DNA from: Proteus vulgaris
GTDB taxonomy: Bacteria > Pseudomonadota > Gammaproteobacteria > Enterobacterales > Enterobacteriaceae
Assembly (NCBI RefSeq): GCF_023100685.1
Contig: NZ_CP090064.1
Coordinates: 3,921,001-3,985,000 of the forward strand
Length of the DNA: 64,000 bases
Reading direction: 5' to 3'
Below are positions 52,301-64,000 of this stretch, piece after piece. Both the position numbers and the translations under genes were made by a program. Below the pieces are notes generated by a model, which was not told the origin of the DNA, made no database searches, and worked only from the letters and a program-made list of their open reading frames with translations. Every line of letters starts with the position of its first letter. Position 1 is the first letter of the stretch.

Positions 52301-54022
52301 TTATCCTGACTGATCACGATAAGCAAATCGCTTAGTTTGGGCATAAGCGTAAACATCCTCAATATACCCTACTTTAATTCTTTGCTGTTGTTGTTGCCAA
52401 TATTCTGGTGATAAAAGATCATGATGTTGAGCCTCAAAATAACGACAGACTTGTTTATCACTGCATAAAAAATAACGAAATTCTTCTGGAAAAACATCAT
52501 TAAGCGCAACGCTATACCAAGGTTCACTGGCTAATTCATCTTCAGGATAGCGGGCCGGAGGGATCGCCCGAAAATTCATATCTGTAATATAGCTAATTTC
52601 ATCATAATCATAGAAAATGACACGATGATGACGAGTCACTCCAAAGTTTTTAAATAACATGTCACCAGGAAAAATATTCGCCGCGATAAGTTCTTTTAAT
52701 GCTTGGCCATAGTCTTCGACGACAGCTTTGAGTTGATTATCATTACATTGCGCCATATAGATATTGAGAGGCGTCATTCTGCGTTCCATATAAAGATGGC
52801 GGATCAGTAGCTTATCGCCAAGATCTTCCAATTTATTTGGGATCTCCTGTTCAAAGACAGCCATTAACTCAGGGCTAATTCTTTTTTTATCGACCACAAA
52901 ATTCTCAAATTCTTGAGTATCTGCCATTCGACCTACACGATCGTGCTCTTTAACTAATTGATAGCACTCTTTTACACGCTCAGCGGTGATCGTTTTTTGT
53001 GGCGCAAATTTATCTTTGATCACTTTAAAAACACGATCATACGTTGGTAACGTAAACACCAACATCACCATACCTTTTACTCCTGGTGCTTCGATAAATT
53101 GCTCCGATGAAAAATTCATAAAAGCAAGGTATTCGCGGTAGTATTCTGTTTTACCGTGTTTTTGACATCCAATAGACATATAAAGCTCAGCGATAGATTT
53201 CCCTGGTAATATATCTCTTAACCATGCAACTAATGCCGCAGGAAATGGCGCATAAACCATAAAATAAGAACGGGCAAAACCAAAGACAATACTGGCTTCA
53301 TCTGCGGTTATCAAACAAGTATCAATCAACAATTGTTGTTCAATATTATGAATAGGTAATAGAAACGGAATATATTGATTATCAATAACAATTTTACCTA
53401 TTAGCCACGCAGCTTTATTTCGATAAAAGAGTTCATTTGCAATATGAAATACCGCATTACGTAACTGCAAAGAAGAAAACTGGGCATTTAGCACATTACA
53501 GATTGAATTAATATCTCGTTGCTTATTTTGCCACGGCAACCGTAAAGGTAAGCGCGATAAGATGTCTTGCAGTAATGTCGGTAAATCACTTTGAATAACA
53601 AACTGCTTTGATAATGGTCGAGGGGCTTGCGTAAAGCGATAAGCCGGTTGTGATGAAAAAACAAAAAGATTTCTTTTATTCAATTCACGATGGTGAAACA
53701 GACGACAATAAACGGAATTAAAAAAGCTTTCTGCAATCTCAAATCGAGGATAATTAGGCAATAATTGCGTATAGTTTTCTTTTACTTTTTGTAAAAAAAG
53801 ACTTTCTTTATCAATGTCGTGACGAATACATCTAAGTTGTTCAACCACTAATCCAACATGATTATCATATAAACGGATGCGCTCTTTCATCGCCAGTTGA
53901 GCACCATGCCAATCTGCTTGTTCAAAACGATATTGAGCTCCTGATGTTATCTCAAGGAAACGACCATATTGAGCATCAAAGCCCTGTAAAATTGTTTGAG
54001 CAATCAAATCTTCTGGCGTCAT
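52301..54022 (-). CDS. aceK: Isocitrate dehydrogenase kinase/phosphatase
   Basis: Bifunctional enzyme that phosphorylates and dephosphorylates isocitrate dehydrogenase to divert isocitrate into the glyoxylate bypass, 573 residues (E. coli 578). The ATP-binding segment [28 protein letters not shown] region and the kinase-core stretch [17 protein letters not shown] are conserved. Last gene of aceBAK, 76 bases after aceA, behind a hairpin that likely lowers its expression. Confidence 0.95.
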   Translation of the reverse strand: MTPEDLIAQTILQGFDAQYGRFLEITSGAQYRFEQADWHGAQLAMKERIRLYDNHVGLVVEQLRCIRHDIDKESLFLQKVKENYTQLLPNYPRFEIAESFFNSVYCRLFHHRELNKRNLFVFSSQPAYRFTQAPRPLSKQFVIQSDLPTLLQDILSRLPLRLPWQNKQRDINSICNVLNAQFSSLQLRNAVFHIANELFYRNKAAWLIGKIVIDNQYIPFLLPIHNIEQQLLIDTCLITADEASIVFGFARSYFMVYAPFPAALVAWLRDILPGKSIAELYMSIGCQKHGKTEYYREYLAFMNFSSEQFIEAPGVKGMVMLVFTLPTYDRVFKVIKDKFAPQKTITAERVKECYQLVKEHDRVGRMADTQEFENFVVDKKRISPELMAVFEQEIPNKLEDLGDKLLIRHLYMERRMTPLNIYMAQCNDNQLKAVVEDYGQALKELIAANIFPGDMLFKNFGVTRHHRVIFYDYDEISYITDMNFRAIPPARYPEDELASEPWYSVALNDVFPEEFRYFLCSDKQVCRYFEAQHHDLLSPEYWQQQQQRIKVGYIEDVYAYAQTKRFAYRDQSG

Positions 54023-54036
54023 TCACAACCTCACGA

Positions 54037-54058
54037 AAAAGAGGAGCATCCTGCTCCT
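54037..54058 (-). terminator. Hairpin with T-run between aceA and aceK
   Basis: AGGAGCA and TGCTCCT with a 3-base loop; on the minus strand followed by CTTTTTC, 15 bases before the aceK start. It looks like a partial terminator reducing aceK output relative to aceA. Confidence 0.65.
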
Positions 54059-54098
54059 GAATTATCACCACAAAAAGAGATAATAATATTTTTAAACT

Positions 54099-55406
54099 TT
54101 AGAATTGCTGCTCTTCTGTTGAGCCTGTTAGTGCCGTTACAGAAGACATACCACCTTGAATAATCGTCGTGACTTTATCAAAATATCCTGTTCCCACTTC
54201 TTGTTGATGTGAGGAGAAGGTATAACCTTGATTAAGTGCAGCAAATTCTTTTTCTTGTACTTTTTCAACGTAATGCTTCATACCTTCACCTTTAGCGTAG
54301 TCATGCGCTAAATCAAACATGTTGAACCACATGCTATGGATACCCGCTAAAGTAATAAATTGGAATTTATATCCCATTGCAGAAAGCTCATCTTGGAAAT
54401 GCGCAATCGTGCGATCATCAAGATTCTTTTTCCAGTTAAAGGAAGGTGAACAGTTATAAGCCAGCATTTTTCCGGGATATTTATCGTGAATAGCTTCGGC
54501 AAACTTAGCCGCCATTTTCAGATCGGGGAGTGATGTTTCACACCACACCAAATCGGCATAAGGTGCATAAGCAAGACCACGGCTAATGGCTTGATCAATA
54601 CCAGCATGGGTACAGAAGAAACCTTCAGGTGTACGTTCTCCTGTTAAGAACGAACTATCATAAGGATCGCAATCAGAAGTTAAGAGATCTGCGGCATCGG
54701 CATCTGTTCTTGCAACTAATAAAGTTGGTACATCAGACACATCAGCAGCTAAACGTGCCGCAACCAGTTTTTGTACAGCTTCTTGGGTTGGAACTAATAC
54801 TTTCCCCCCCATATGTCCGCATTTTTTCACTGCGGCTAACTGATCTTCAAAATGAACACCTGCTGCGCCAGCTTCAATCATCGCCTTCATTAATTCAAAG
54901 GCATTTAATACACCACCAAAGCCCGCTTCCGCATCAGCCACAATAGGAAGGAAGAAATCAATATAATCTTTATGTTGAGGACCAATACCATTTGACCACT
55001 GAATTTGATCAGCTCGTCTAAAGGTATTATTGATACGTTGTACAACATTAGGAACAGAATCAACCGGATATAAAGACTGATCAGGATACATGCTTGCCGC
55101 AGTGTTAGCATCAGCAGCCACTTGCCATCCTGAAAGATAAACGGCTTCTAACCCTGCTTTTGCTTGTTGCAACGCTTGCCCACCCGTTAAAGCTCCTAAT
55201 GCATTCACATAGCCTTTTTTCGATTTTCCATTTAATGATGACCAAAGCCTTTGAGCGCCACGTCGTGCTAAGGTATGTTCTGGGTTAACCGAACCTCTTA
55301 ATTTAATGACATCTTCAGCGCTATAAGGACGAGTAATACCTTTCCAGCGAGGTTGTTCCCACTCTTTCTCTAATTGGGCGATTTGCTCTGATCTACTAAT
55401 AGTCAT
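54099..55406 (-). CDS. aceA: Isocitrate lyase
   Basis: Splits isocitrate to glyoxylate and succinate, 435 residues (E. coli 434). The active-site signature [13 protein letters not shown] holds the catalytic cysteine; [26 protein letters not shown] and [12 protein letters not shown] are typical. Middle gene of aceBAK. Confidence 0.97.
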   Translation of the reverse strand: MTISRSEQIAQLEKEWEQPRWKGITRPYSAEDVIKLRGSVNPEHTLARRGAQRLWSSLNGKSKKGYVNALGALTGGQALQQAKAGLEAVYLSGWQVAADANTAASMYPDQSLYPVDSVPNVVQRINNTFRRADQIQWSNGIGPQHKDYIDFFLPIVADAEAGFGGVLNAFELMKAMIEAGAAGVHFEDQLAAVKKCGHMGGKVLVPTQEAVQKLVAARLAADVSDVPTLLVARTDADAADLLTSDCDPYDSSFLTGERTPEGFFCTHAGIDQAISRGLAYAPYADLVWCETSLPDLKMAAKFAEAIHDKYPGKMLAYNCSPSFNWKKNLDDRTIAHFQDELSAMGYKFQFITLAGIHSMWFNMFDLAHDYAKGEGMKHYVEKVQEKEFAALNQGYTFSSHQQEVGTGYFDKVTTIIQGGMSSVTALTGSTEEQQF

Positions 55407-55475
55407 AAAAACAGCTCCTATAAATACGGTAGTGATGATGTTTGCAGTTTATAAATACGTTTTGACGTATCTTTT

Positions 55476-57068
55476 TTAATTTAAAAGTTGATAACCCGGC
55501 AAAGTCAGAAAATCGACTAATTCATCTTGGGTTGTAATGTTATCCATCAAAGAGGCGGCTTCTTTAAAACGCCCTTCTTCGAAACGAGTATCACCGACTT
55601 CTTGGCGTATCACCTCAAGCTCTTCTTTCAACATATTACGGAAGAGATCTTTAGTCACAATTTGCCCATCAGACAGCGTTTTTTGGTGGCGGATCCATTG
55701 CCAAATAGAAGTACGCGATATTTCTGCCGTTGCGGCATCTTCCATTAGTCCATAGATAGGTACGCAACCATTACCAGAAATCCACGCTTCGATATATTGC
55801 ACAGCAACACGGATATTAGCTCTCATGCCCTTTTCTGTACGTTCACCTGTACAAGGTGCTAATAACATTTCTGCCGTTATTTTTTCATTACGTTGTACAT
55901 CAAGTTGATTGGAACGAGCTCCCAATACGGCATCAAAAGCCGCTAATACGGTTTCAGCAAGACCAGGATGAGCAATCCAAGTACCATCATGGCCATTTGT
56001 TGCTTCAAGCTCTTTATCATCAAATACTTTTTTCAAAATAATGCCGTTTTGCTCAGGATCTCGACTTGGAATAAACGCAGACATTCCTCCCATCGCAAAA
56101 GCGCCACGTTTATGGCAAGTTTGAACAAGTAGACGAGAATAAGCACTCAAGAAAGGCTGAGTCATCGTGATCCCTTGTCTATCTGGTAATACACGATCAG
56201 GGTAATTTTTTAATGTCTTGATATAGCTAAAAATATAATCCCAACGACCACAGTTAAGCCCGACAATATGCTCTTTCATGTGGAAGAGGATTTCTTCCAT
56301 TTGGAAAACAGCGGGTAAGGTTTCAATTAATACCGTGGCTTTAATCGTTCCTGTTGCTAAACCAAAGCGTTTTTCAGTGAAATGAAAAACATCACTCCAC
56401 CATTTAGCCTCTTGCCATGTTTGCAATTTAGGAATGTAGAAATATGGTCCACTTCCTTTTTCTAACAGTGCTTTGTGGTTATGATAAAAATACAAAGCAA
56501 AATCAAATAATCCACCAGAAATAGGCTCCCCCTGCCATAACACATGTTTTTCAGGAAGATGTAATCCTCTAACTCTGGCAATCAATACTGCCGGTGATGC
56601 TTTAAGTTGATAGCATTTACCCTGTTCATTGGTATAAGAAATGGTGCCTTTGACGGCATCACGCAGATTAATTTGACCATCAATCACTTTGTCCCATGTT
56701 GGTGCTAAGGAATCTTCAAAGTCCGCCATAAAGACTTTTACATTGGCATTCAATGCATTGATAACCATTTTGCGATCAACAGGCCCTGTTATTTCAACAC
56801 GACGGTCTTGCAGACCTTTAGGTATTGGATTAACTTTCCAATCCGAATTTATAATGGAATCTGATTCCGAAATAAAATCAGGAAGCATTCCATTATCAAC
56901 TTTATTTTTCCACTGTTCCCTTTCTGCTAATAAGGTATCCCTTCTCTCTGAAAAATGATTAACCAAATCAGTTAAAAATAACTTAACATCTTGATTTACT
57001 ATCTCTTTTTCCTGTTCACCAAAAGATTGCGTAAAATTTAATTCTTCTGTTATTAACGATTGTGACAT
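55476..57068 (-). CDS. aceB: Malate synthase A
   Basis: Condenses glyoxylate with acetyl-CoA to malate, 530 residues (E. coli MSA 533). Conserved VFMADFEDSLAPTW, KATVLIETLPAVFQMEEIL, NCGRWDYIFSYIK and GMSAFIPSRD are present. First gene of aceBAK; a likely IclR operator lies 55 to 80 bases upstream. Confidence 0.96.
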   Translation of the reverse strand: MSQSLITEELNFTQSFGEQEKEIVNQDVKLFLTDLVNHFSERRDTLLAEREQWKNKVDNGMLPDFISESDSIINSDWKVNPIPKGLQDRRVEITGPVDRKMVINALNANVKVFMADFEDSLAPTWDKVIDGQINLRDAVKGTISYTNEQGKCYQLKASPAVLIARVRGLHLPEKHVLWQGEPISGGLFDFALYFYHNHKALLEKGSGPYFYIPKLQTWQEAKWWSDVFHFTEKRFGLATGTIKATVLIETLPAVFQMEEILFHMKEHIVGLNCGRWDYIFSYIKTLKNYPDRVLPDRQGITMTQPFLSAYSRLLVQTCHKRGAFAMGGMSAFIPSRDPEQNGIILKKVFDDKELEATNGHDGTWIAHPGLAETVLAAFDAVLGARSNQLDVQRNEKITAEMLLAPCTGERTEKGMRANIRVAVQYIEAWISGNGCVPIYGLMEDAATAEISRTSIWQWIRHQKTLSDGQIVTKDLFRNMLKEELEVIRQEVGDTRFEEGRFKEAASLMDNITTQDELVDFLTLPGYQLLN

Positions 57069-57122
57069 TCTGCATTCCCCTAAAATCGTTTACACACCTG
57101 ATTAAGATTAATGCAGTTTTCA

Positions 57123-57149
57123 CAAAAATCAAAAATGAATTCCATTTTT
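57123..57149 (-). promoter_or_regulatory. Likely IclR operator of aceBAK
   Basis: On the minus strand AAAATGGAATTCATTTTTG followed by ATTTTTG closely resembles, from memory, the E. coli aceB operator (TGGAAATTGTTTTTGATTTT). Position upstream of aceB fits repression. Confidence 0.65.
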
Positions 57150-57367
57150 ATTTAAATAATTTTTAACAATGTGATTACAATAGTGTTTTTTTATTGTACA
57201 AAAACGGAAATTTCAAAAATAACTCGAGGGATCTAGAAGAGATCACTAACGAAAGGAAAAAAGAGTGTTCATACTTGATGATTTTACCTATATAGCTTTT
57301 TCTTATATGAATATTCTTCATACACAACATGAAGACCTCGACATTCAAAAGGTTATTAGCTAAATTT

Positions 57368-57391
57368 AGGCTTCTAGATGTCTAGATGTTT
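57368..57391. promoter_or_regulatory. Three tandem MetJ boxes upstream of metA
   Basis: Consecutive 8-base units AGGCTTCT, AGATGTCT and AGATGTTT match the MetJ box AGACGTCT at 6, 7 and 6 positions. Tandem exact spacing is the hallmark of MetJ operators. They end 16 bases before the start codon, so repression would block initiation or early elongation. Confidence 0.75.
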
Positions 57392-57407
57392 TTTAGAGGT
57401 TATTGAA

Positions 57408-58337
57408 ATGCCAATTAGAGTACCCGATGAGCTGCCCGCAGTCCGTTGTTTACAAAAAGAGAATGTCTTCGTCATGACATCCAGTAGAGCGAGTATTCAA
57501 GATATTCGCCCTTTAAAAGTGCTTATCCTTAATTTAATGCCTAAGAAAATAGAAACAGAAAACCAATTTCTGCGGTTACTTTCTAATAGCCCTCTGCAAA
57601 TTGATATCCAATTATTACGCATTGATTCTCGTATCCCTAAAAATACGCCAGTAGAACATCTCGATACTTTCTATTGCGATTTTGACCAAATTAAAGAACA
57701 AAATTTTGATGGTCTTATTGTTACAGGGGCACCATTAGGGTTAGTCGAATTTGAAGATGTGGCTTATTGGGATGAAATAAAGGAAGTTATTACATGGGCT
57801 AAAGAACACGTCACTTCAACACTTTTTATTTGCTGGGCTGCCCAAGCAGGGCTAAATATTTTATATGGATTACCAAAATATACGCTAGAACAAAAAATTT
57901 CAGGAGTATATCGTCATAGCACTTGCTCGCCTCTTTCATTATTGACTCGTGGATTTGATGAAACTTTTTTTGCACCCCATTCTCGTTATGCAGGGTTTCC
58001 TATCGATTTTATTCAACATAATACTGATTTAGAGATCCTTGCGACTTCAGAAGAAGCTGGCGCTTATTTGTTTGCATCAAAAGATAAAAGAGTTGTCTTT
58101 GCAACTGGGCACCCAGAATACGATCCCAATACACTAGCAGATGAATATCATCGTGATGTTAAAGCAGGGCTAGATCCTCAATTACCAGAAAATTATTTTC
58201 CTAATAATGATCCAAGTAAAAAACCTATCGCTTCTTGGCGTAGCCATGGGCATTTATTGTTTGCAAACTGGTTGAATTACTATGTTTATCAGATAACACC
58301 GTTCGATCTTGCCCATATGAATCCAACCTTGGATTAA
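57408..58337 (+). CDS. metA: Homoserine O-succinyltransferase
   Basis: First committed step of methionine synthesis, 309 residues, equal to E. coli MetA. The catalytic cysteine lies in [13 protein letters not shown], the His/Glu pair in ATGHPEYD, and [20 protein letters not shown] is conserved. ATG at 57408 has AGAGG eight bases upstream; ten more codons are open upstream and overlap the MetJ boxes. Acyl specificity (succinyl or acetyl) is not settled by overall similarity; the presence of metY in this window makes the question real. Confidence 0.95.
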   Translation: MPIRVPDELPAVRCLQKENVFVMTSSRASIQDIRPLKVLILNLMPKKIETENQFLRLLSNSPLQIDIQLLRIDSRIPKNTPVEHLDTFYCDFDQIKEQNFDGLIVTGAPLGLVEFEDVAYWDEIKEVITWAKEHVTSTLFICWAAQAGLNILYGLPKYTLEQKISGVYRHSTCSPLSLLTRGFDETFFAPHSRYAGFPIDFIQHNTDLEILATSEEAGAYLFASKDKRVVFATGHPEYDPNTLADEYHRDVKAGLDPQLPENYFPNNDPSKKPIASWRSHGHLLFANWLNYYVYQITPFDLAHMNPTLD

Positions 58338-58340
58338 AGA

Positions 58341-58368
58341 AAAACCCCAAAATAAAATTTGGGGTTTT
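58341..58368. terminator. Bidirectional terminator between metA and gldA
   Basis: Eleven-base arms AAAACCCCAAA and TTTGGGGTTTT with a 6-base loop, between convergent genes. Confidence 0.88.
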
Positions 58369-58394
58369 AAGATAATCATTTGCCAAGCTAAGAA

Positions 58395-59498
58395 TTATTT
58401 ATAGCGATGAGCTAATGCATTAGCGGCGATCATTGCATTATAAACATCGTATTCAGTGACTCTCATTGGCATATTACCCATGGTATCACCTTCGGCACAG
58501 GCAATTTTCGCCACAGTACGCCATTCGCTTTCAATGAATTCTTTCATACCCATATCTTCAAGTGTCAGTGGTAATTCCGCCGCTTTAATAATACGGATCA
58601 CTTCATCAATTTCTTCTTGTGGCGCATTTTCTAGCACTAATTGTGTTAATAAACCAAAGACAACTTTTTCACCATGTTGAACACGATGTAAAGACTCAAC
58701 CGCAGACATACCATTGTTAACCGCATGAGCAGCGGCTAAACCGCCAGCTTCGGCACCAACACCACTAAGATAAATTGTTGCTTCAATAGTTTGTTCTAAT
58801 GCTGGTGTAGTAATTTTATGACGGATAGCATCCATTGCTTTATCAATGTTTTCACTTAACATTTCAAAGCATAATTGTGCTAAACCAAGGCCTGTACGTG
58901 ATGGGCGTTGATTGACTAAGTTTAAACCATCTGCTTGATAGCAAGCGCGTGCTTCAAAGTAAGTCGCTAGAGCATCACCAACACCCGCTGAGAAAAAACG
59001 TTGTGGTGCAGAGGCAATAATCGCAGTGTCTGCAATAACAACATCAGGGTTTTGTGGTAAAAATAAATATTTATCAAACTCACCATTTTCTTTGTATAAC
59101 ACTGAAAGTGCAGTACAAGGTGCGTCAGTAGAAGCAATTGTAGGGAATAAAATAACAGGAATATGTTGATAATAAGCAACCGCTTTAGACACGTCTAATG
59201 TCTTGCCACCGCCAATACCAATAATAACGTTCGCTTTATTCTCAATTGCAATTTGACCAAGGCGATTAACTTCTGCTTCAGTACATTCGTAATTAAATTT
59301 TTCAACAATCGCTCCAATCTTATTTTCTTTTAGAGAAGGAAGCGCTTCTTTAGTTACTTTTTCTAAGAAAAATTCATCACTAATAATAAAAGAATTATCA
59401 CCAAAATCTTTAACGTATTTACCAACAGAAGCAAGAAGTTGGCTACCAATAAAGAATTTTTTTGGGGAGGTTACAGAACGAGGTAATATAGACGGCAT
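58395..59498 (-). CDS. gldA: Glycerol dehydrogenase
   Basis: NAD-dependent, metal-binding glycerol dehydrogenase, 367 residues as in E. coli GldA. NAD site GIGGGKTLDVSKA, zinc ligands in FFSAGVGDALATYFEA and LAAAHAVNNG and VQHGEKVVFG. AAGGAA lies seven bases before the ATG. Oxidises glycerol to dihydroxyacetone or reduces the latter and related ketones. Stands alone. Confidence 0.93.
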   Translation of the reverse strand: MPSILPRSVTSPKKFFIGSQLLASVGKYVKDFGDNSFIISDEFFLEKVTKEALPSLKENKIGAIVEKFNYECTEAEVNRLGQIAIENKANVIIGIGGGKTLDVSKAVAYYQHIPVILFPTIASTDAPCTALSVLYKENGEFDKYLFLPQNPDVVIADTAIIASAPQRFFSAGVGDALATYFEARACYQADGLNLVNQRPSRTGLGLAQLCFEMLSENIDKAMDAIRHKITTPALEQTIEATIYLSGVGAEAGGLAAAHAVNNGMSAVESLHRVQHGEKVVFGLLTQLVLENAPQEEIDEVIRIIKAAELPLTLEDMGMKEFIESEWRTVAKIACAEGDTMGNMPMRVTEYDVYNAMIAANALAHRYK

Positions 59499-59750
59499 AA
59501 CTAAATTCCTTTATTTTTGATTTTGCTATAAACAATAGCAGAATTAGTATTTCATCTTACCTCTCATCAGAATATGAATCTAGTAAACTCTCTGATAGCT
59601 ATTACCTTATATATTGATATTGCATTATTTAAATACATGTAAAACAAATAGTTATTTTAATATAATTTTAAAACAGCAGATTAATTACGTATTTATATCT
59701 ATAATATAAGCATTGTTTTATAACTAAAATAACGTAGTTTAGGATCATCA

Positions 59751-60395
59751 ATGACACTTATACGAGAAAAACTGACATTACCTGCAAATGCCAATAAACT
59801 CTTATTACATTCTTGTTGTGCCCCTTGTTCTGGTGAAGTCATGGAAGCATTACAAGCATCAGGCATTGAATATACAATCTTTTTTTATAATCCCAATATT
59901 CATCCTCAAAAAGAGTATTTAATTCGAAAAGAGGAAAATATCCGTTTTGCTAAAAAACATAATATTCCTTTTGTCGATGCCGATTATGATACTGACAATT
60001 GGTTTGAAAGAGCTAAGGGAATGGAAAAAGAGCCTGAACGTGGTATCCGATGCACAATGTGTTTTGATATGCGTTTTGAAAGAACAGCTCTTTATGCTGC
60101 TGAAAATGGTTTTTCTGTTATTTCAAGTTCACTTGGGATATCACGGTGGAAAGATATGAAACAGATAAATGGTTGTGGCGAAAGAGCAGTAGCGCCTTAT
60201 CCAGATATGGTTTATTGGGATTATAATTGGCGTAAAAAAGGTGGCTCAGCCAGAATGATAGAAATAAGTAAGCGAGAACAATTCTATCAACAAGAATACT
60301 GTGGGTGTATTTATTCGTTAAGAGATACAAATAAATATCGTAAATCACAAGGCCGAGAACTTATTAAGATTGGCGTTCAATATTATACTGCTTAG
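59751..60395 (+). CDS. queH: Epoxyqueuosine reductase QueH
   Basis: Catalyses the last step of queuosine synthesis in tRNA as a non-homologous replacement of QueG, 214 residues. Cysteine motifs [11 protein letters not shown] (about residue 21), [10 protein letters not shown] and EYCGCIYS provide ligands for an iron-sulfur cluster and metal; [18 protein letters not shown] is typical of the former DUF208 family. Single gene, divergent from gldA. Confidence 0.9.
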   Translation: MTLIREKLTLPANANKLLLHSCCAPCSGEVMEALQASGIEYTIFFYNPNIHPQKEYLIRKEENIRFAKKHNIPFVDADYDTDNWFERAKGMEKEPERGIRCTMCFDMRFERTALYAAENGFSVISSSLGISRWKDMKQINGCGERAVAPYPDMVYWDYNWRKKGGSARMIEISKREQFYQQEYCGCIYSLRDTNKYRKSQGRELIKIGVQYYTA

Positions 60396-60527
60396 ATCTT
60401 TTTCCTTTTATTCTAGGCATCACAAATGTGATGCCATAAAAAGGACAACACAATAAATCGTTATTTGATATACAGTCATGTTATATTCACGCTATAACAA
60501 TATATTATTTTATTAAGGTGATTTCTT

Positions 60528-61064
60528 GTGGAAGACGCTGTTATTCTCGTAGATAAAAATGATAATGAGCTGGGAACGATGCCAAAGCTTGAAGCTCATA
60601 TTGTAGGCGCCTTACATCGAGCCTTTTCAATATTTATTTTTAATTCAAAGCAGCAATTACTTATTCAACAACGTGCAATATCTAAATATCACTCTGGTGG
60701 TTTATGGGCAAACACTTGTTGTAGTCATCCTCTTCCAAACGAATTAGTTTCAGATGCTATTCATCGTCGTTTAGATGAAGAATTAGGCATGAAATGTGAT
60801 ATGCAATCTATTGGAACTATTCTATATAACGAAAAAGTGACTGATGATCTGATAGAACATGAATTTGATCATCTATTTCTTGGGTTTAGTAACGAATTAC
60901 CACTTAGTAATCCAAATGAAGTGATGAATTATCGCTGGATCTCTCTCGATTATCTTTATCAAGATATTGAAGAGAACGCACAAAATTACAGTGTTTGGTT
61001 TCGTTACATATTAAATCGGATGGGAATTGAGCAGTTTTCTCGTTGGAGCCAAGGTATTATTTAG
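60528..61064 (+). CDS. idi: Isopentenyl-diphosphate delta-isomerase, type I
   Basis: Interconverts isopentenyl and dimethylallyl diphosphate, 178 residues. Nudix-like fold with the catalytic cysteine in ANTCCSHP and metal/catalytic acids in IHRRLDEELGM and EHEFDHLF. Starts with GTG at 60528, six bases after AAGGTGA. It points toward the rRNA operon. Confidence 0.9.
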   Translation: MEDAVILVDKNDNELGTMPKLEAHIVGALHRAFSIFIFNSKQQLLIQQRAISKYHSGGLWANTCCSHPLPNELVSDAIHRRLDEELGMKCDMQSIGTILYNEKVTDDLIEHEFDHLFLGFSNELPLSNPNEVMNYRWISLDYLYQDIEENAQNYSVWFRYILNRMGIEQFSRWSQGII

Positions 61065-61127
61065 CAATTATTTTATTAACAACGATAAATTACTCATTGA
61101 TTTGAGCTTTTAAAAAGCTTAAACGCA

Positions 61128-61156
61128 AAAAAGCCAACCCATTGGGTTGGCTTTTT
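61128..61156. terminator. Terminator of the rRNA operon (and of idi)
   Basis: Thirteen-base arms AAAAAGCCAACCC and GGGTTGGCTTTTT with a 3-base loop, with T-runs on both strands, 11 bases beyond the 5S 3' end. Confidence 0.92.
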
Positions 61157-61167
61157 CGTCTTATTTA

Positions 61168-61287
61168 ATGCCTGGCAGTTCCCTACTCTCACATGGGGAG
61201 ACCCCACACTACCATCGGCGCTACAACGTTTCACTTCTGAGTTCGGCATGGGATCAGGTGGGACCGCTGCGCTATGGCCGCCAAGCA
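61168..61287 (-). rRNA. rrf: 5S ribosomal RNA
   Basis: The minus strand matches enterobacterial 5S rRNA over its full 120 bases. Conserved segments include CCGAACTCAGAAGTGAAAC and GATGGTAGTGTGGGG; the two ends TGCTTGGC and GCCAGGCA pair. It is the distal gene of the operon, 115 bases after the 23S gene. Confidence 0.97.
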
Positions 61288-61402
61288 AATTCTGTTTAAT
61301 CACCCGTTACTCCGATTTCTCGTTATAACCAGTAATTTCAATCTTAAACAAGCTTACTTCATCTACTCTTTGTCTCTCAGACAAAACACCTTCGGTGTTG
61401 TC

Positions 61403-64000
<2,598 letters not shown>

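Larger units (their letters stand above)
57069..57407. other. Divergent control region between aceB and metA
   Basis: About 340 AT-rich bases between divergent operons. The aceB side carries an IclR-like site at 57123-57149; the metA side carries three tandem MetJ boxes at 57368-57391. No gene. Confidence 0.7.

Overview
The window comes from an enteric gammaproteobacterium of the genus Proteus or a very close relative. The base composition is AT-rich. The core genes match the E. coli families closely in length and motifs. Several E. coli neighbourhoods survive in rearranged form: dusA-qor-dnaB-alr-tyrB, uvrA/ssb, zur...lexA-dgkA/plsB-ubiA-ubiC, and metH/iclR...aceK-aceA-aceB/metA. A choline trimethylamine-lyase microcompartment operon and a 23S rRNA gene with an intervening sequence in helix 25 also fit Proteus. 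Species cannot be fixed from the sequence alone. No phage, insertion sequence, tRNA or CRISPR array was seen.

Layout. Positions 1-6250 (minus strand) hold the proximal part of a choline-utilisation microcompartment operon: three hexameric shell proteins, an aldehyde dehydrogenase, a pentameric vertex protein, an iron-type alcohol dehydrogenase and the first ~709 codons of the choline TMA-lyase CutC, which runs off the left edge. Choline would be split to trimethylamine and acetaldehyde, and the acetaldehyde disproportionated to acetyl-CoA and ethanol inside the shell. Positions 7000-9030 hold a probable three-gene regulatory operon: a TetR repressor with a perfect palindrome at its start, a ToxR/MarT-like membrane regulator and a FidL-like membrane protein. 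Next come an orphan AT-rich gene, an O-acetylhomoserine sulfhydrylase, a YddG-type exporter, the potABCD polyamine importer, a cytoplasmic-looking subtilase and a CbrC-family protein.

Positions 19300-43000 are mostly housekeeping: dusA, qor, dnaB, alr, tyrB, a cysteine desulfidase/transporter pair, uvrA and ssb with an SOS box between them, zur, a relBE locus whose toxin gene is broken, lexA with two SOS boxes, dgkA, plsB, ubiA, ubiC, pgi and lysC. An orphan coiled-coil gene and an unknown 192-residue protein follow before metH.

Positions 48500-58340 group carbon metabolism: iclR, the Entner-Doudoroff genes edd-eda behind twin GntR-type operators, the glyoxylate-bypass operon aceB-aceA-aceK behind a likely IclR site, and metA behind three tandem MetJ boxes. 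In E. coli iclR lies directly beside aceK, so edd-eda sits inside a conserved block. The right end holds gldA, queH, idi and the distal part of an rRNA operon on the minus strand (5S, then 23S running off the right edge).
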